From the NCBI RefSeq assembly GCF_000217795.1, contig NC_015681.1, forward strand, positions 1,541,244 to 1,605,243: DNA of 64,000 nt, in the 5' to 3' direction. Shown one piece after another: positions 1 through 9,433 of the stretch; the first letter of the stretch is position 1; each line of letters opens with the position of its first letter. The notes beneath the pieces were generated by a model, which saw only the letters and a program-made list of their open reading frames with translations, searched no databases and had not been told where the DNA came from. A program made the translations under genes and the position numbers. The stretch is from Thermodesulfatator indicus DSM 15286. Its GTDB lineage: Bacteria; Desulfobacterota; Thermodesulfobacteria; Thermodesulfobacteriales; Thermodesulfatatoraceae.

Positions 1-1
1 C

Positions 2-241
2 ATGATGCTTAAAGAAAAGAACAATCAGGTGACTTTTTGGGTAGCACCTGACGCTAACAAAATAGAAATCAAAAAGGCGGTAGAAACTCTTTTTGATGTG
101 AAGGTTGAAAAGGTGCAGACCATCAGAGTTAAAGGAAAGCCCAAGAGAATGGGGCGTTTTGAAGGGCGTCGTCCTTTACGTAAAAAGGCTATTGTACGTC
201 TTGCCCCCGGGCACAATATAGAAATTTTTGAAGCAGTGTAA
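2..241 (+). CDS. rplW: 50S ribosomal protein L23, C-terminal part (5' end cut by window)
   Basis: L23 sits at the polypeptide exit tunnel of the 50S subunit and docks trigger factor and SRP. The visible 79 codons match the C-terminal four fifths of L23: the [10 protein letters not shown] helix, the VKVEKVQT strand and the basic [10 protein letters not shown] loop. Usual length is about 95-100 residues, so the true start lies upstream of the window; the ATG at 2 is probably internal. rplB follows after 11 bases in the order expected for an S10 operon. Confidence 0.93.
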   Translation: MMLKEKNNQVTFWVAPDANKIEIKKAVETLFDVKVEKVQTIRVKGKPKRMGRFEGRRPLRKKAIVRLAPGHNIEIFEAV

Positions 242-252
242 GGGGTAGGGTT

Positions 253-1080
253 ATGCCGATTAAAAAGTGTAAGCCAACATCACCTGGCCGGCGTTTTATG
301 AGTTTTGTAATAGACCCGGATTTGACGCCGGGTAAAGAGCCGGAGAAGTCTCTTCTTGAGCCTTTGAAGAAGACCGGCGGGCGTAATGTATATGGTCGGG
401 TAACGGTTAGGTTTAGAGGTGGTGGACATAAACGTCTTTATCGTCGTATAGATTTTAAACGTAATAAAGATGGTATTCCGGCTAAAGTAGCGGCTATTGA
501 ATATGACCCTAATCGTTCAGCTAATATTGCCCTTTTGCACTACGCGGACGGAGAAAAGCGTTATATTCTTGCACCACTTGGCCTTAAAGTGGGCGATATT
601 TTAATGTCTGGGGAAAACGTAGAGGTAAAAGTGGGTAATTGTATGCCCCTTAAGAATATCCCGCTTGGTACTATTATTCACAATATTGAGTTAAGGCCAG
701 GTAAAGGTGGACAGATGGCCAGAGCGGCGGGAACTTTTGCTCAGCTTATGGCCAAAGAAGGTGATTATGCCCACTTGAGATTACCTTCAGGTGAAATTAG
801 AATGGTTCACCTTAACTGCCGGGCTACAATTGGTCAGGTAGGCAATATTGACCACGAGAACGTAACTTTAGGGAAGGCCGGGCGTTCCCGTTGGTTGGGT
901 AGAAGGCCGCATGTGCGCGGTGTGGCTATGAACCCGGTGGATCACCCCATGGGTGGTGGTGAAGGTCGCACTCACGGTGGGCGTCATCCGTGCTCACCTT
1001 GGGGGCAGTTAGCCAAAGGGCTTAAAACTAGAGGTAAAAAACCCTCTGACAAATTTATTGTTAGAAGACGTAAGGGCTAG
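253..1080 (+). CDS. rplB: 50S ribosomal protein L2
   Basis: L2 binds domain IV of 23S rRNA and is needed for subunit association and peptidyl transfer. The 275-residue product has the full family length. The C-terminal signature is present: [20 protein letters not shown], then the [10 protein letters not shown] loop, with the conserved His of HPMGGG. ATG start with a GGGGTAGGG purine stretch upstream. It lies between rplW and rpsS, as in nearly all bacteria. Confidence 0.98.
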   Translation: MPIKKCKPTSPGRRFMSFVIDPDLTPGKEPEKSLLEPLKKTGGRNVYGRVTVRFRGGGHKRLYRRIDFKRNKDGIPAKVAAIEYDPNRSANIALLHYADGEKRYILAPLGLKVGDILMSGENVEVKVGNCMPLKNIPLGTIIHNIELRPGKGGQMARAAGTFAQLMAKEGDYAHLRLPSGEIRMVHLNCRATIGQVGNIDHENVTLGKAGRSRWLGRRPHVRGVAMNPVDHPMGGGEGRTHGGRHPCSPWGQLAKGLKTRGKKPSDKFIVRRRKG

Positions 1081-1092
1081 GAGAGGTGAGAT

Positions 1093-1380
1093 ATGCCTAG
1101 GTCAAAGAAGAAAGGGCCATTTGTTGATGAACATCTCTGGAAAAAGGTGCGTAAGGCCCTTGAGACTGGAGATAAAAAAGTTATCAAGACTTGGAGCCGA
1201 CGCTCAACTATTTTGCCTGAGTTTGTGGGCTTGACCTTCGCCGTGCACAATGGCCATAAATTTATTCCGGTTTATGTTACTGAGAACATGGTTGGCCACA
1301 AACTCGGTGAGTTTGCCCCTACGAGGACGTATAGGGGGCATGCTGCTGATAAAGGTAAAGTAAAAGGTAAGAAGAAATAG
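1093..1380 (+). CDS. rpsS: 30S ribosomal protein S19
   Basis: S19 is a 30S head protein that works with S13 near the A-site finger of 23S rRNA. The 95-residue product is full length and shows [13 protein letters not shown] at the N terminus and the [15 protein letters not shown] signature near the C terminus, followed by a Lys-rich tail. ATG start with SD GGAGAGGTGA. Twelve bases separate it from rplB and nine from rplV. Confidence 0.98.
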   Translation: MPRSKKKGPFVDEHLWKKVRKALETGDKKVIKTWSRRSTILPEFVGLTFAVHNGHKFIPVYVTENMVGHKLGEFAPTRTYRGHAADKGKVKGKKK

Positions 1381-1389
1381 GAGTGAGTT

Positions 1390-1731
1390 ATGGAAGCGCG
1401 GGCGCAAGCTAAATATGTACGTATATCACCGTATAAAGCGCGTTTAGTGGTAGATCTCATTCGCGGCAAATCTGTAGATGAGGCCTTGAAAATTTTGCAG
1501 TTTACCCCTAAAAAGGGAGCGCGTTTGGTGCGCAAAGTATTGGAATCGGCAGTGGCTAATGCAGAACATAATTATCAGATGGATCCAGACCAGCTTTATG
1601 TAAAAAGGGCGTATGTAGATGAAGGTCCGCGTCTTAAAAGATTTTGGCCGCGGGCTTTTGGTAGGGCTAGCCGGATTTTAAAGCGCACCAGCCACATTAC
1701 CGTGGTGGTAGAAGAAAAACCTGAGAAATAG
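1390..1731 (+). CDS. rplV: 50S ribosomal protein L22
   Basis: L22 lines the exit tunnel; its beta-hairpin loop forms part of the constriction. The 113-residue product carries the [20 protein letters not shown] start, the AVANAEHN motif, and the C-terminal hairpin region with [13 protein letters not shown]. The loop contacts macrolides in other bacteria; no unusual insertion is seen. ATG start and SD AGGAG at the end of rpsS. Confidence 0.98.
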   Translation: MEARAQAKYVRISPYKARLVVDLIRGKSVDEALKILQFTPKKGARLVRKVLESAVANAEHNYQMDPDQLYVKRAYVDEGPRLKRFWPRAFGRASRILKRTSHITVVVEEKPEK

Positions 1732-1746
1732 CAAGGAGGGCGAGCT

Positions 1747-2406
1747 TTGGGTCAGAAAGTAAATCCCATAGGATTGAGAATAGGGATAACCAGGACTTGG
1801 GATTCCCGCTGGTTTGCTAAAGGCGATTTTCCTAAGTTTGTACATGAAGATTACCGTATACGCCGTTTTATAAAAGACCGGCTTAAACATGCGGGGATTT
1901 CTAAAATAGAAATTGAGCGGGCGGCCAATAAAGTACGCATTATTATACACACAGCTCGCCCGGGTATTGTCATCGGTAAAAAAGGTGTTGAAATAGAAGC
2001 CCTTAAAAAAGAGCTTGAGAAGCTTACTGGTGGCAAAGAAATTCATGTAGATATTGTTGAAGTTCGTCGCCCAGAGCTAGATGCCCAGTTGGTGGCGGAA
2101 AATATAGCTACTCAGCTTGAGCGCCGTGTTTCTTTTAGGCGGGCTATGAAAAGGGCCGTAGCCTTAGCTATGCGGTTTGGAGCCCAAGGCATAAGAGTCC
2201 AGTGTAAAGGGCGTCTTGGTGGTGCAGAGATTGCTCGTAAAGAGTGGTATCGCGAAGGTCGAGTGCCTCTTCATACTTTGCGGGCAGATATTGATTACGG
2301 TTTCGCTGAAGCTAACACCAAATACGGTGTTATTGGAGTAAAGGTCTGGTTATTTAAAGGTGAAGTTTTACCTGAAAAAGGGGAAATGGCGCCTCTTAAT
2401 ATCTAG
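1747..2406 (+). CDS. rpsC: 30S ribosomal protein S3
   Basis: S3 forms part of the mRNA entry channel of the 30S subunit. The 219-residue product starts [15 protein letters not shown], the invariant S3 N terminus, so the TTG at 1747 behind AAGGAGGGCG is the right start. A KH domain with the GKKG loop lies near residues 75-81 ([12 protein letters not shown]), and the C-terminal S3 domain contains [13 protein letters not shown]. Normal length. Confidence 0.98.
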   Translation: MGQKVNPIGLRIGITRTWDSRWFAKGDFPKFVHEDYRIRRFIKDRLKHAGISKIEIERAANKVRIIIHTARPGIVIGKKGVEIEALKKELEKLTGGKEIHVDIVEVRRPELDAQLVAENIATQLERRVSFRRAMKRAVALAMRFGAQGIRVQCKGRLGGAEIARKEWYREGRVPLHTLRADIDYGFAEANTKYGVIGVKVWLFKGEVLPEKGEMAPLNI

Positions 2407-2419
2407 GAGGTAATAAAAG

Positions 2420-2839
2420 ATGCATTTACAACCGCGTAAAGTTAAATATCGTAAACAACAAAAAGGACGTAACCGCGGAAAGGCCTGGCGCGGAAACGCA
2501 GTATCTTTTGGAGAATTTGGTCTCCGTGCCCTTGAGCACTGCTGGCTTACTTCCCAGCAGATTGAAGCAGGTCGTGTGGCCATAGTGCGTTGCGCCAAAA
2601 AGGGGGCCAAGATCTGGATCAGGGTCTTTCCCGACAAGCCTATAACTAAAAAGCCTGCTGAAACCCGTATGGGGAAAGGTAAAGGTAGTGTAGAAGGCTG
2701 GGTAGCGGTTATTAAGCCTGGCCGTATTATTTATGAGGTTGAAGGTGTGCCTGAAGAGGTAGCGCGGGAGGCATTGCGGCTTGCGGCAGATAAGCTCCCT
2801 ATCAAGTGTAAGATTGTTTCTCGGGAGGACAGGGTATGA
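2420..2839 (+). CDS. rplP: 50S ribosomal protein L16
   Basis: L16 contacts the A-site tRNA elbow and organises the peptidyl transferase side of 23S rRNA. The product is 139 residues with [20 protein letters not shown] at the N terminus and the [19 protein letters not shown] signature, which contains the conserved Arg region. ATG start with SD AGGAGGTAAT. Its last bases overlap the rpmC start as ATGA, suggesting translational coupling. Confidence 0.98.
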   Translation: MHLQPRKVKYRKQQKGRNRGKAWRGNAVSFGEFGLRALEHCWLTSQQIEAGRVAIVRCAKKGAKIWIRVFPDKPITKKPAETRMGKGKGSVEGWVAVIKPGRIIYEVEGVPEEVAREALRLAADKLPIKCKIVSREDRV

Positions 2840-3039
2840 AACCTAAGGAGCTTCGTCGTTTGTCAGTGGTGGAACTTCAAGACAAGCTGCGTGAATTAAG
2901 AGAGGAGCTTTTTAATTTGCGCTTTCAGAAGTCTATACACCAGCTTGAGAATCCTATGAGGATTAGACAGGTAAAAAGAGATATTGCCAGAATTCTTACT
3001 ATTATGCGTGAAAAAGAATTACAGGGAAAAACTTCATAG
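2836..3039 (+). CDS. rpmC: 50S ribosomal protein L29
   Basis: L29 is a small helical protein next to L23 at the tunnel exit. The 67-residue product shows [20 protein letters not shown] and the [18 protein letters not shown] signature. It overlaps the end of rplP by four bases (ATGA). Full length for the family. Confidence 0.97.
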   Translation: MKPKELRRLSVVELQDKLRELREELFNLRFQKSIHQLENPMRIRQVKRDIARILTIMREKELQGKTS

Positions 3040-3049
3040 ATAAAGGGTC

Positions 3050-3361
3050 GTGAAAATGGCAGAGAAAGCTAAAAAAGGAATAAAGCGTTTTGTAGGAATA
3101 GTGGTGAGCGACAAGATGGACAAAACCGTGGTAGTAGCGGTTGAACGTCTTAAGATGCATCCAATTTATAAAAAATACATTAAAAGACGTAAAAAGTTCA
3201 TGGCCCATGATGAAGAAAATGCCTGTCGGGTGGGCGATAAGGTTTTAATTGAAGAAACAAGACCTCTTTCCCGTCACAAAAGATGGCGCGTAAAAAGTAT
3301 TATTGAACGGGCCAAAGTATTAGACAAAGGCACAGAAGAAAAGGCCCAAGAGGAAGCTTAG
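3050..3361 (+). CDS. rpsQ: 30S ribosomal protein S17
   Basis: S17 binds the 5' domain of 16S rRNA as an OB-fold protein. The core [19 protein letters not shown] and the [17 protein letters not shown] signature are present. It is 103 residues long, somewhat over the usual 80-90 because of a short Lys-rich N terminus and an acidic C-terminal tail. GTG at 3050 and ATG at 3056 are both possible starts; the difference is two residues. Confidence 0.96.
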   Translation: MKMAEKAKKGIKRFVGIVVSDKMDKTVVVAVERLKMHPIYKKYIKRRKKFMAHDEENACRVGDKVLIEETRPLSRHKRWRVKSIIERAKVLDKGTEEKAQEEA

Positions 3362-3379
3362 AGAGGGTGGTGATAGGTT

Positions 3380-3748
3380 ATGATTCAGCAACAGTCATAT
3401 TTAAACGTCGCGGATAACTCTGGAGCTAAAAAAATAATGTGCATTCGGGTGCTAGGAGGAGCTGGCCGGCGTTATGCTCGCATCGGAGACGTGATTATTG
3501 CTTCAGTAAAAGAAGCTCTTCCGAACTCCAAAGTTAAAGCTGGAGATGTTGTACGGGCGGTTGTGGTTCGCACCAAAAAAGAACAACCACGCCCTGATGG
3601 CACCTTAATAAGGTTTGATGAAAATGCGGCAGTGTTAATCAACCAGTGGGGTGAACCTATTGGAACCCGTATCTTTGGACCAGTAGGTCGTGAGTTGCGT
3701 TCTAAAAGATTTATGAAGATTATTTCGCTTGCGCCAGAAGTTCTTTAA
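3380..3748 (+). CDS. rplN: 50S ribosomal protein L14
   Basis: L14 lies at the subunit interface and forms bridge B5/B8 with 16S rRNA. The 122-residue protein has the invariant [21 protein letters not shown] terminus and the [13 protein letters not shown] signature near the C terminus. ATG start with SD GAGAGGGTGGTGA. Normal length and operon position after rpsQ. Confidence 0.98.
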   Translation: MIQQQSYLNVADNSGAKKIMCIRVLGGAGRRYARIGDVIIASVKEALPNSKVKAGDVVRAVVVRTKKEQPRPDGTLIRFDENAAVLINQWGEPIGTRIFGPVGRELRSKRFMKIISLAPEVL

Positions 3749-3759
3749 GGGGTTAGGAT

Positions 3760-4131
3760 ATGCGATTTTTTAGAAGTAAGCAGAGAAGAGATATTAAACC
3801 GCATCAGGTTAAGGTTCATATTAGAAAGAATGATCAGGTAGTAGTTATTACGGGAAAAGACAAAGGTAAGATTGGAAAGGTTTTACAGGTCTTTCCCAGA
3901 AGGCAGCGGGCTATAGTAGAAGGGGTGAATATTGTTAAGAGACATATGAAGCCTACCCCTTATACTGAAGGCGGAATTGTAGAAAAGCCTGCTCCGGTTC
4001 ATATTTCCAATCTTATGGTGTTTTGCCCTAAGTGTAATAAAGGGGTAAAAGTTGGACGTAAGTTTTTGGAAGATGGCACTAAGGTTCGTGTGTGTAAAAA
4101 ATGTGGAGAGATTATAGAGGCGAAGGAGTAG
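3760..4131 (+). CDS. rplX: 50S ribosomal protein L24 with zinc-ribbon tail
   Basis: L24 starts 50S assembly and sits near the tunnel exit. The KOW motif [18 protein letters not shown] follows a basic N-terminal extension of about 17 residues, longer than E. coli L24. The C terminus carries two CxxC pairs, CPKCNKG and CKKCGE, so it probably binds zinc, as in many thermophile L24 proteins. rplE begins two bases after the stop. Confidence 0.97.
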   Translation: MRFFRSKQRRDIKPHQVKVHIRKNDQVVVITGKDKGKIGKVLQVFPRRQRAIVEGVNIVKRHMKPTPYTEGGIVEKPAPVHISNLMVFCPKCNKGVKVGRKFLEDGTKVRVCKKCGEIIEAKE

Positions 4132-4132
4132 G

Positions 4133-4684
4133 GTGGCTATGTCCTGGCTCAAGCAATACTACGAAGAAGAGGTTGTTCCAAAGCTTATGGAAAAATTTGG
4201 TTATAAAAACAAACTTGAAGTACCCCGTCTGAAAAAAATTGTCCTTAATATGGGTTTAGGGGAGGCGGTTCAAAATCCCAAAATTATAGACCAGGCAGTA
4301 GAAGAACTCGCTATTATTGCTGGTCAACGGCCAAGCATTAGAAGGGCGAGGAAATCTATTGCTGCGTTTAAGTTGCGTGAAGGTATGCCTATTGGAGTAA
4401 TGGTTACCTTGCGCAAAAACCGCATGTATGATTTTTTTACTCGCTTGGTCAACGTGGCTTTGCCTCGGGTGAGAGATTTTCGCGGTGTTCCTGCTCGGGG
4501 TTTTGACGGGCGAGGTAACTTTACCATGGGAATCGATGATCATACTATTTTCCCTGAAGTTGACCCAAATAAAGTAGAAAAAATTAAAGGTATGAACATA
4601 ACTTTTGTAACTACTGCGGAGACAGACGAAGAGGCTTTTGAGCTTCTTAAAAATTTAGGTATGCCTTTTAAACGCAAGAGATAG
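4133..4684 (+). CDS. rplE: 50S ribosomal protein L5
   Basis: L5 binds 5S rRNA and contacts the P-site tRNA. Family motifs present are [16 protein letters not shown], the basic [19 protein letters not shown] stretch and [15 protein letters not shown] at 4133 gives 183 residues; ATG at 4139 lies ten bases after the AAGGAG site and may be the real start (181 residues). Position between rplX and rpsN is as expected for a spc operon. Confidence 0.97.
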   Translation: MAMSWLKQYYEEEVVPKLMEKFGYKNKLEVPRLKKIVLNMGLGEAVQNPKIIDQAVEELAIIAGQRPSIRRARKSIAAFKLREGMPIGVMVTLRKNRMYDFFTRLVNVALPRVRDFRGVPARGFDGRGNFTMGIDDHTIFPEVDPNKVEKIKGMNITFVTTAETDEEAFELLKNLGMPFKRKR

Positions 4685-4692
4685 GAGGAATC

Positions 4693-4878
4693 ATGCCGCG
4701 TAAAGCGCAGATTGTAAAAGCTTTGAGAGAGCCCAAGTTTAGAGTGCGCAAGCGCAATAGGTGTTCTATTTGTGGCCGGGCCCGGGCTTACATACGCCGT
4801 TTTGGTCTTTGTCGTATTTGTTTTAGGAATCTTGCTTCTCAAGGCAAAATTCCTGGTGTAAGAAAAGCCAGTTGGTAA
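4693..4878 (+). CDS. rpsN: 30S ribosomal protein S14, zinc-binding (type Z)
   Basis: S14 completes the 30S head near S3 and S10. This is the short 61-residue zinc form: CSICGR at residues 22-27 and CRICFR at about 38-43 supply four Cys ligands. The short form is typical of thermophiles and Gram-positives. ATG start with SD AGGAGG. Confidence 0.98.
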   Translation: MPRKAQIVKALREPKFRVRKRNRCSICGRARAYIRRFGLCRICFRNLASQGKIPGVRKASW

Positions 4879-4891
4879 GGAGTAAAAGGCC

Positions 4892-5287
4892 ATGATGACA
4901 GATCCAATTGCTGATATGCTGGCTCGCATTCGGAATGCTTGTCAGGTGCACCATAAAACGGTAGAGGTGCCGGCGTCTAAAATGAAGCTGGCCATTGCTA
5001 AGATTTTGAAAGAAGAAGGCTATATTGAAGATTTCCGTTTTATTCCTGAAGGACCTCAGGGCAAGATCGAGATAACATTAAAATATGACGAGCAGAAACG
5101 TCCTGTTATTGCCGGCATGAAAAAGGTTTCAAAACCTGGGCGCCGAATTTACGTCAAAAAAGAAGATTTACCCCAAGTTTTAGGCGGTTTTGGCATAGCC
5201 ATAATTTCTACCTCTCAGGGTATTATGACAGACAAAGAGGCCCGTAAACGGGGTATTGGTGGCGAAGTTATTTGTGAAGTTTGGTAG
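4892..5287 (+). CDS. rpsH: 30S ribosomal protein S8
   Basis: S8 binds the central domain of 16S rRNA and, in E. coli, represses the spc operon through its own mRNA. The 131-residue protein shows [15 protein letters not shown] at the start and the [10 protein letters not shown]-terminal signature. Two adjacent ATG codons (4892 and 4895) are possible; family alignments favour starting at one of these. Confidence 0.98.
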   Translation: MMTDPIADMLARIRNACQVHHKTVEVPASKMKLAIAKILKEEGYIEDFRFIPEGPQGKIEITLKYDEQKRPVIAGMKKVSKPGRRIYVKKEDLPQVLGGFGIAIISTSQGIMTDKEARKRGIGGEVICEVW

Positions 5288-5304
5288 GAGAGAGGTGAGT
5301 TAAT

Positions 5305-5874
5305 ATGCTTTCACGTATTGGGAGAAAACCTATTCCTCTGCCTGATGGAGTAAAGGTGGAGATAAAAGAAGATAAGATTATTGTACAAGGTCCTAAGGGG
5401 AGACTTGAGAAGCCACGTCCACCCCTAGTAGAAATAAAAGTTGAGGACAAGGAAGTAAAGGTACTTCCTGCTGAAGTCCAAAAACGTCTGGCCACCAAGG
5501 TAAAGGCATTTCATGGCCTGGCCAGAGCTTTGCTGAATAATTGGGTAGTGGGAGTTTATAAGGGTTTTACCAAGTCTCTGGATATAGTCGGTCTCGGTTA
5601 TAAAGCGGACCTGAAAGGTGATACTCTAATTTTAAGTGTAGGTTATTCTCATCCGGTAGAATTTAAATTACCTAAAGGCGTTTCCGCAAAGGTCCAGCGT
5701 GGGGCTGGAGATGTTCAGTTTCAGATAATTCTTGAAGGTATAGATAAAGAACTTGTAGGGCAAACAGCAGCAAATATTCGCAAAATTAGGCCTCCTGAGC
5801 CTTATAAGGGCAAGGGGATTCGTTACACTGGTGAAAAAATACTACGTAAAGCCGGAAAAGGCGGAAAGAAATAG
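5305..5874 (+). CDS. rplF: 50S ribosomal protein L6
   Basis: L6 sits by the sarcin-ricin loop, where translation factors bind. The product is 189 residues, slightly above the usual 177-180. SRIGRKPIPLPDGVKVEI marks the N terminus and the C-terminal signature PEPYKGKGIRY is intact. ATG start with SD GGAGAGAGGTGA. Confidence 0.98.
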   Translation: MLSRIGRKPIPLPDGVKVEIKEDKIIVQGPKGRLEKPRPPLVEIKVEDKEVKVLPAEVQKRLATKVKAFHGLARALLNNWVVGVYKGFTKSLDIVGLGYKADLKGDTLILSVGYSHPVEFKLPKGVSAKVQRGAGDVQFQIILEGIDKELVGQTAANIRKIRPPEPYKGKGIRYTGEKILRKAGKGGKK

Positions 5875-5892
5875 GAGTAAGGTGAAGAGGCT

Positions 5893-6273
5893 ATGGGAAG
5901 AACGAGCAAAAAGGTATTGGCACGGCTTAGGAGAAAACGTCGCGTAAGAAAAAAGATTTTCGGTACACCCGAAAGACCGCGGTTATCGGTTTTTCGTTCT
6001 TGTAAACATATTTATGCCCAAATAATTGACGATGTTCATGGAAAGACTTTGGTAGCAGCGTCTTCTCTCACCCCTCAGATTAGGGAAAAGGTCCTTGAGG
6101 CCAAGAAAGAAGGCGGTAAGACTGCTGCTGCCAAAGTAGTAGGAGAATTTTTAGGGCAACGAGCCCTAGAGGCAGGGATAAAGAAGGTGGTTTTTGACAG
6201 AAGCGGCTATAAATATCATGGTCGCGTAAAGGCCCTGGCTGATGGGGCCCGAGCCGCTGGTTTAGAGTTTTAA
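5893..6273 (+). CDS. rplR: 50S ribosomal protein L18
   Basis: L18 binds 5S rRNA together with L5 in the central protuberance. The 126-residue product has the basic N terminus with [20 protein letters not shown], the [18 protein letters not shown] motif and the [20 protein letters not shown] end. ATG start behind AGGAGTAAGGTGAAGAGG. Normal family length. Confidence 0.98.
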   Translation: MGRTSKKVLARLRRKRRVRKKIFGTPERPRLSVFRSCKHIYAQIIDDVHGKTLVAASSLTPQIREKVLEAKKEGGKTAAAKVVGEFLGQRALEAGIKKVVFDRSGYKYHGRVKALADGARAAGLEF

Positions 6274-6292
6274 TTTTAAGGAGGAGTGAGCC

Positions 6293-6814
6293 TTGGTGGC
6301 ATCACCTAAAGAAAACGAACAGTTAATAGAGAAGATAATTTTTATAAATCGTGTGGCTAAGGTCCACAAAGGTGGGCGGCGCTTTCGGTTTTCTGCTCTG
6401 GTAGTAGTGGGAGATGGTGCCGGACGTATCGGATATGGCTTAGGTAAGGCCCCAGAGGTGCCAGATGCCATTCGTAAGGCCTTAGAAAAGGCCCGCAAAA
6501 ATATGATAAAAGTACCCGTAATAAATGGCACCATTCCGCATCCTATTTTAGGTATTTACGGTGCTGCTCAGGTACTTCTTAAGCCGGGACCTCCAGGTAC
6601 TGGAGTTATTGCCGGGGGTACGGTTCGAGCCATCATGGACGCAGTGGGCATTAAAGACGTGGTAACCAAGTGTATTAGAAGTACCAATCCACATAATGTG
6701 GTTAAGGCTACTTTTAAGGCCCTTGAAAGTTTACAGGATCCTGAATATGTAGCCAAAAAGCGTAATCTTCCTAAAGAAGAAGTGGTAGGTGAAGGCCATG
6801 GCGAAGCAGCTTAA
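6293..6814 (+). CDS. rpsE: 30S ribosomal protein S5
   Basis: S5 helps form the mRNA entry site and influences accuracy. It shows the N-terminal dsRBD-like domain with [20 protein letters not shown] and [17 protein letters not shown], and the C-terminal domain with GTGVIAGG and DVVTKC. TTG at 6293 or GTG at 6296 are possible starts after AAGGAGGAG; they differ by one residue. The stop overlaps the rpmD start region. Confidence 0.97.
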   Translation: MVASPKENEQLIEKIIFINRVAKVHKGGRRFRFSALVVVGDGAGRIGYGLGKAPEVPDAIRKALEKARKNMIKVPVINGTIPHPILGIYGAAQVLLKPGPPGTGVIAGGTVRAIMDAVGIKDVVTKCIRSTNPHNVVKATFKALESLQDPEYVAKKRNLPKEEVVGEGHGEAA

Positions 6815-6986
6815 GATTACTTTAGTGCGTAGCAAATATGGGTGGTCTAAAAAGCAGAGAGGAACTATTGCGGCTTTAGGTTTGAGGCGAATTCGCCACA
6901 CAGTAGTAAAGCCGGATAATCCTTGCATTCGTGGAATGATTGAAAAAGTAAAACATTTAGTAAAAGTGGAGGAGATCGATGGCTGA
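6798..6986 (+). CDS. rpmD: 50S ribosomal protein L30
   Basis: L30 is a small 50S protein absent from some bacteria. The ATG at 6798 gives [14 protein letters not shown], the usual L30 start, for a 62-residue product; a GTG at 6789 would add three residues. It overlaps rpsE by 17 bases in another frame. [20 protein letters not shown] is the family signature. The 3' end overlaps the rplO start. Confidence 0.95.
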   Translation: MAKQLKITLVRSKYGWSKKQRGTIAALGLRRIRHTVVKPDNPCIRGMIEKVKHLVKVEEIDG

Positions 6987-7440
6987 AAGAATCAGCCTTT
7001 CCAATTTATCCCCTTTTCCGGGGTCTAAGAAAAAAGAAAAAAGAGTGGGACGTGGTCCAGGCTCTGGCCATGGTAAGACGGCTTCTAAAGGCCACAAAGG
7101 GCAAAAAGCACGTACTGGTGGTGGAGTGCCACCGTGGTTTGAAGGCGGCCAGATGCCAATACTCAGGCGTTTACCAAAAAGAGGTTTTAAGAATCCTTTT
7201 AGAGTGGAATATGCCGTTATCAATGTTGGGGATTTGGCCAAAAGATTTGCCGCTGGTGATGAGGTAACTCCTGAAATTTTACGCCAGGCTAAAATTCTTA
7301 AGGGTTCTCCTAAGCCTCTTAAAATCCTGGGAGATGGGGAAATATCTATAGCTATTAAGGTTAAGTGCCACGCTATTTCCAAGTCAGCTAAAGAAAAGAT
7401 TGAAGCTGCAGGTGGCTCTGTAGAGATCATCTCCCTTTAG
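6979..7440 (+). CDS. rplO: 50S ribosomal protein L15
   Basis: L15 is a late-assembly 50S protein contacting many 23S helices. The 153-residue product has an extended Gly/Lys-rich N terminus with [20 protein letters not shown] and the RRLPKRGF motif, then a globular C-terminal half ending GGSVEIISL. It overlaps rpmD by eight bases. SD GGAGG is well placed. Confidence 0.98.
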   Translation: MAERISLSNLSPFPGSKKKEKRVGRGPGSGHGKTASKGHKGQKARTGGGVPPWFEGGQMPILRRLPKRGFKNPFRVEYAVINVGDLAKRFAAGDEVTPEILRQAKILKGSPKPLKILGDGEISIAIKVKCHAISKSAKEKIEAAGGSVEIISL

Positions 7441-7450
7441 GAGATTTTTC

Positions 7451-8767
7451 ATGTTGCAATCTAGAGGTGTAGAAACTCTTGCCAATATTCCAGAGTTGCG
7501 CCGCAGGATACTTTTTCTCCTGGCGGCGCTTGCTATTTATAGAGTGGCTGTCCAAATTCCTACCCCTGGTATAAATACCTTGGCATTAGCTGCTCTATTT
7601 GATCGGGCTGGAGGAACAATATTCGGTTTTTTGGATATGTTTTCAGGAGGTGCTCTAAGGCGGCTTTCCATTTGTGCCCTTGGCATAATGCCCTACATTA
7701 GCGCCTCGATTATTTTACAACTACTTACCGTTGTTTTCCCGTCTATAAAAGAGATGCAAAAAGAGGGGCCTGAAGGACGCCGGAAAATAGCCTATTATAC
7801 TCGATATCTCACGGTAGCTATTTGTTTGATTCAGGGCTTTGGAATTGCCGTCGGTCTTGAACGAATGACTGCTCCTAATGGAGATCCTATTGTCCTTTTT
7901 CCTGGCTGGGGATTTAAAATACTTACTATGATAACGTTGACTGCTGGTACTATTTTTCTTATGTGGCTTGGTGAACAAATAACTGAACACGGGATTGGAA
8001 ATGGTATCTCCATGTTGATTTTTGCCGGTATTGTGGCGGGTATCCCAGGCGCTTTGATCAGGACTTTTCGTTTAGTTAAAACCGGCGAACTTTCTCCTGT
8101 GGTCTTGATTCTTATTTTGGCTTTAATAATAGCTGTAGTTGCTTTTACTGTTTTCATGGAACGGGCCCAGAGGCGCATTCCTATCCATTACGCGCGAAGG
8201 CAGGTGGGTCGTCAAATAGTAGGTGGCCAGACAACTTATTTGCCGCTTAAAGTTAACATGGCTGGAGTTATCCCTCCTATTTTTGCTTCGTCTGTGCTTA
8301 TGTTCCCAGCTACTATAGCTAATTTTGTTCCTCTTGAATTTTTTCAAAAAATGACTCACTGGTTTCAGCCAGGAAGCCTTCTTTATGAAATATTGTTTGT
8401 GGTTTTAATTATTTTCTTCTGTTATTTCTATACGGCTATTATCTTTAATCCCCAAGAAGTAGCAGAGAATCTTCAGAAACAAGGTGGTTTTATTCCTGGT
8501 ATAAGGCCGGGTAGAGCTACGGCAGAATTTTTAGATAAAGTACTTACTAGGCTTACGTTGATAGGAGCACTATATATTTCAGCTATTTGTGTTTTACCCA
8601 CTATTTTGATAAAAGAGTTTAACGTACCTTTTTATTTTGGAGGAACCGCCCTTCTCATTGTAGTTGGTGTGGCTATGGATACCATGGCCCAAATTGAGGC
8701 CCATCTTTTGACCAGACATTATGATGGGCTTATGAAGCAAGGGCGTTTACGTGGTCGAGGGCGGTAA
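7451..8767 (+). CDS. secY: Protein translocase subunit SecY
   Basis: SecY is the channel of the Sec translocon in the inner membrane, working with SecE, SecG and SecA. The 438-residue product has ten predicted membrane spans with the FDMFSGGALRRLSICALGIMP-like plug region near residues 58-80, and cytosolic loops rich in Arg such as RRIPIHYARR. Length is normal. It follows rplO directly, as in most spc operons. ATG start with SD AGGAG. Confidence 0.98.
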   Translation: MLQSRGVETLANIPELRRRILFLLAALAIYRVAVQIPTPGINTLALAALFDRAGGTIFGFLDMFSGGALRRLSICALGIMPYISASIILQLLTVVFPSIKEMQKEGPEGRRKIAYYTRYLTVAICLIQGFGIAVGLERMTAPNGDPIVLFPGWGFKILTMITLTAGTIFLMWLGEQITEHGIGNGISMLIFAGIVAGIPGALIRTFRLVKTGELSPVVLILILALIIAVVAFTVFMERAQRRIPIHYARRQVGRQIVGGQTTYLPLKVNMAGVIPPIFASSVLMFPATIANFVPLEFFQKMTHWFQPGSLLYEILFVVLIIFFCYFYTAIIFNPQEVAENLQKQGGFIPGIRPGRATAEFLDKVLTRLTLIGALYISAICVLPTILIKEFNVPFYFGGTALLIVVGVAMDTMAQIEAHLLTRHYDGLMKQGRLRGRGR

Positions 8768-8786
8768 TAGCTAAAAGGAGGGGGTT

Positions 8787-9431
8787 ATGAATATAGTCTT
8801 TTTAGGACCACCAGGGGCAGGCAAAGGTACACAGGCTAAAATGATTGCTGAAAAGTTTGGTATCCCGCAGATTTCTACGGGAGACATGTTTCGTGAACAC
8901 CTTTCTAAGGGTACAGAACTTGGTAAAAAAGCCAAGGAATACATGGATAAAGGTGCTCTTGTTCCTGACGAAATTGTTTTGGGGATGGTGGAAGAGCGTC
9001 TTAAACAGCCTGATTGTGAAAAAGGTTTTATTTTAGATGGTTTCCCCCGCACAGTACCTCAGGCCGAAGCTTTAGATAAGCTTCTTGAAAAACTTGGTAA
9101 AAAGATAGATTATGCCATTTTAATTGATGTTCCTGACGAAGAGTTGGTAAAACGTCTTACAGGGCGCCGCACTTGCAAGAAATGTGGCATGATGTATCAT
9201 GTAATGTTTAAACCGCCCAAGGAAGAAGGCAAGTGTGACGTGTGCGGCGGAGAGCTTTATCAACGAGCGGACGATAATGAAGAGACTGTTCGTAACCGTT
9301 TAAAGGTTTATCACGAACAAACTGAGCCTATAATTGAGTATTACGAAAAGAAAGGAGTCCTTCACCGCATTGACGGTATGGGCTCTATTGACGAAATATT
9401 TAATCGTATTGTTAAATTACTTGGCGGGTAA
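8787..9431 (+). CDS. adk: Adenylate kinase with zinc-binding lid
   Basis: Adenylate kinase interconverts ATP, AMP and ADP in the cytosol. The P-loop GPPGAGKGTQ is at residues 7-16, and DGFPRTVPQAEAL marks the AMP/NMP region. The lid is the long form with four Cys (C130, C133, C150, C153), so it should bind structural zinc as in Gram-positive and thermophile enzymes. ATG start with SD AAAGGAGGGGG. It sits between secY and map, a common order. Confidence 0.98.
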   Translation: MNIVFLGPPGAGKGTQAKMIAEKFGIPQISTGDMFREHLSKGTELGKKAKEYMDKGALVPDEIVLGMVEERLKQPDCEKGFILDGFPRTVPQAEALDKLLEKLGKKIDYAILIDVPDEELVKRLTGRRTCKKCGMMYHVMFKPPKEEGKCDVCGGELYQRADDNEETVRNRLKVYHEQTEPIIEYYEKKGVLHRIDGMGSIDEIFNRIVKLLGG

Positions 9432-9433
9432 AA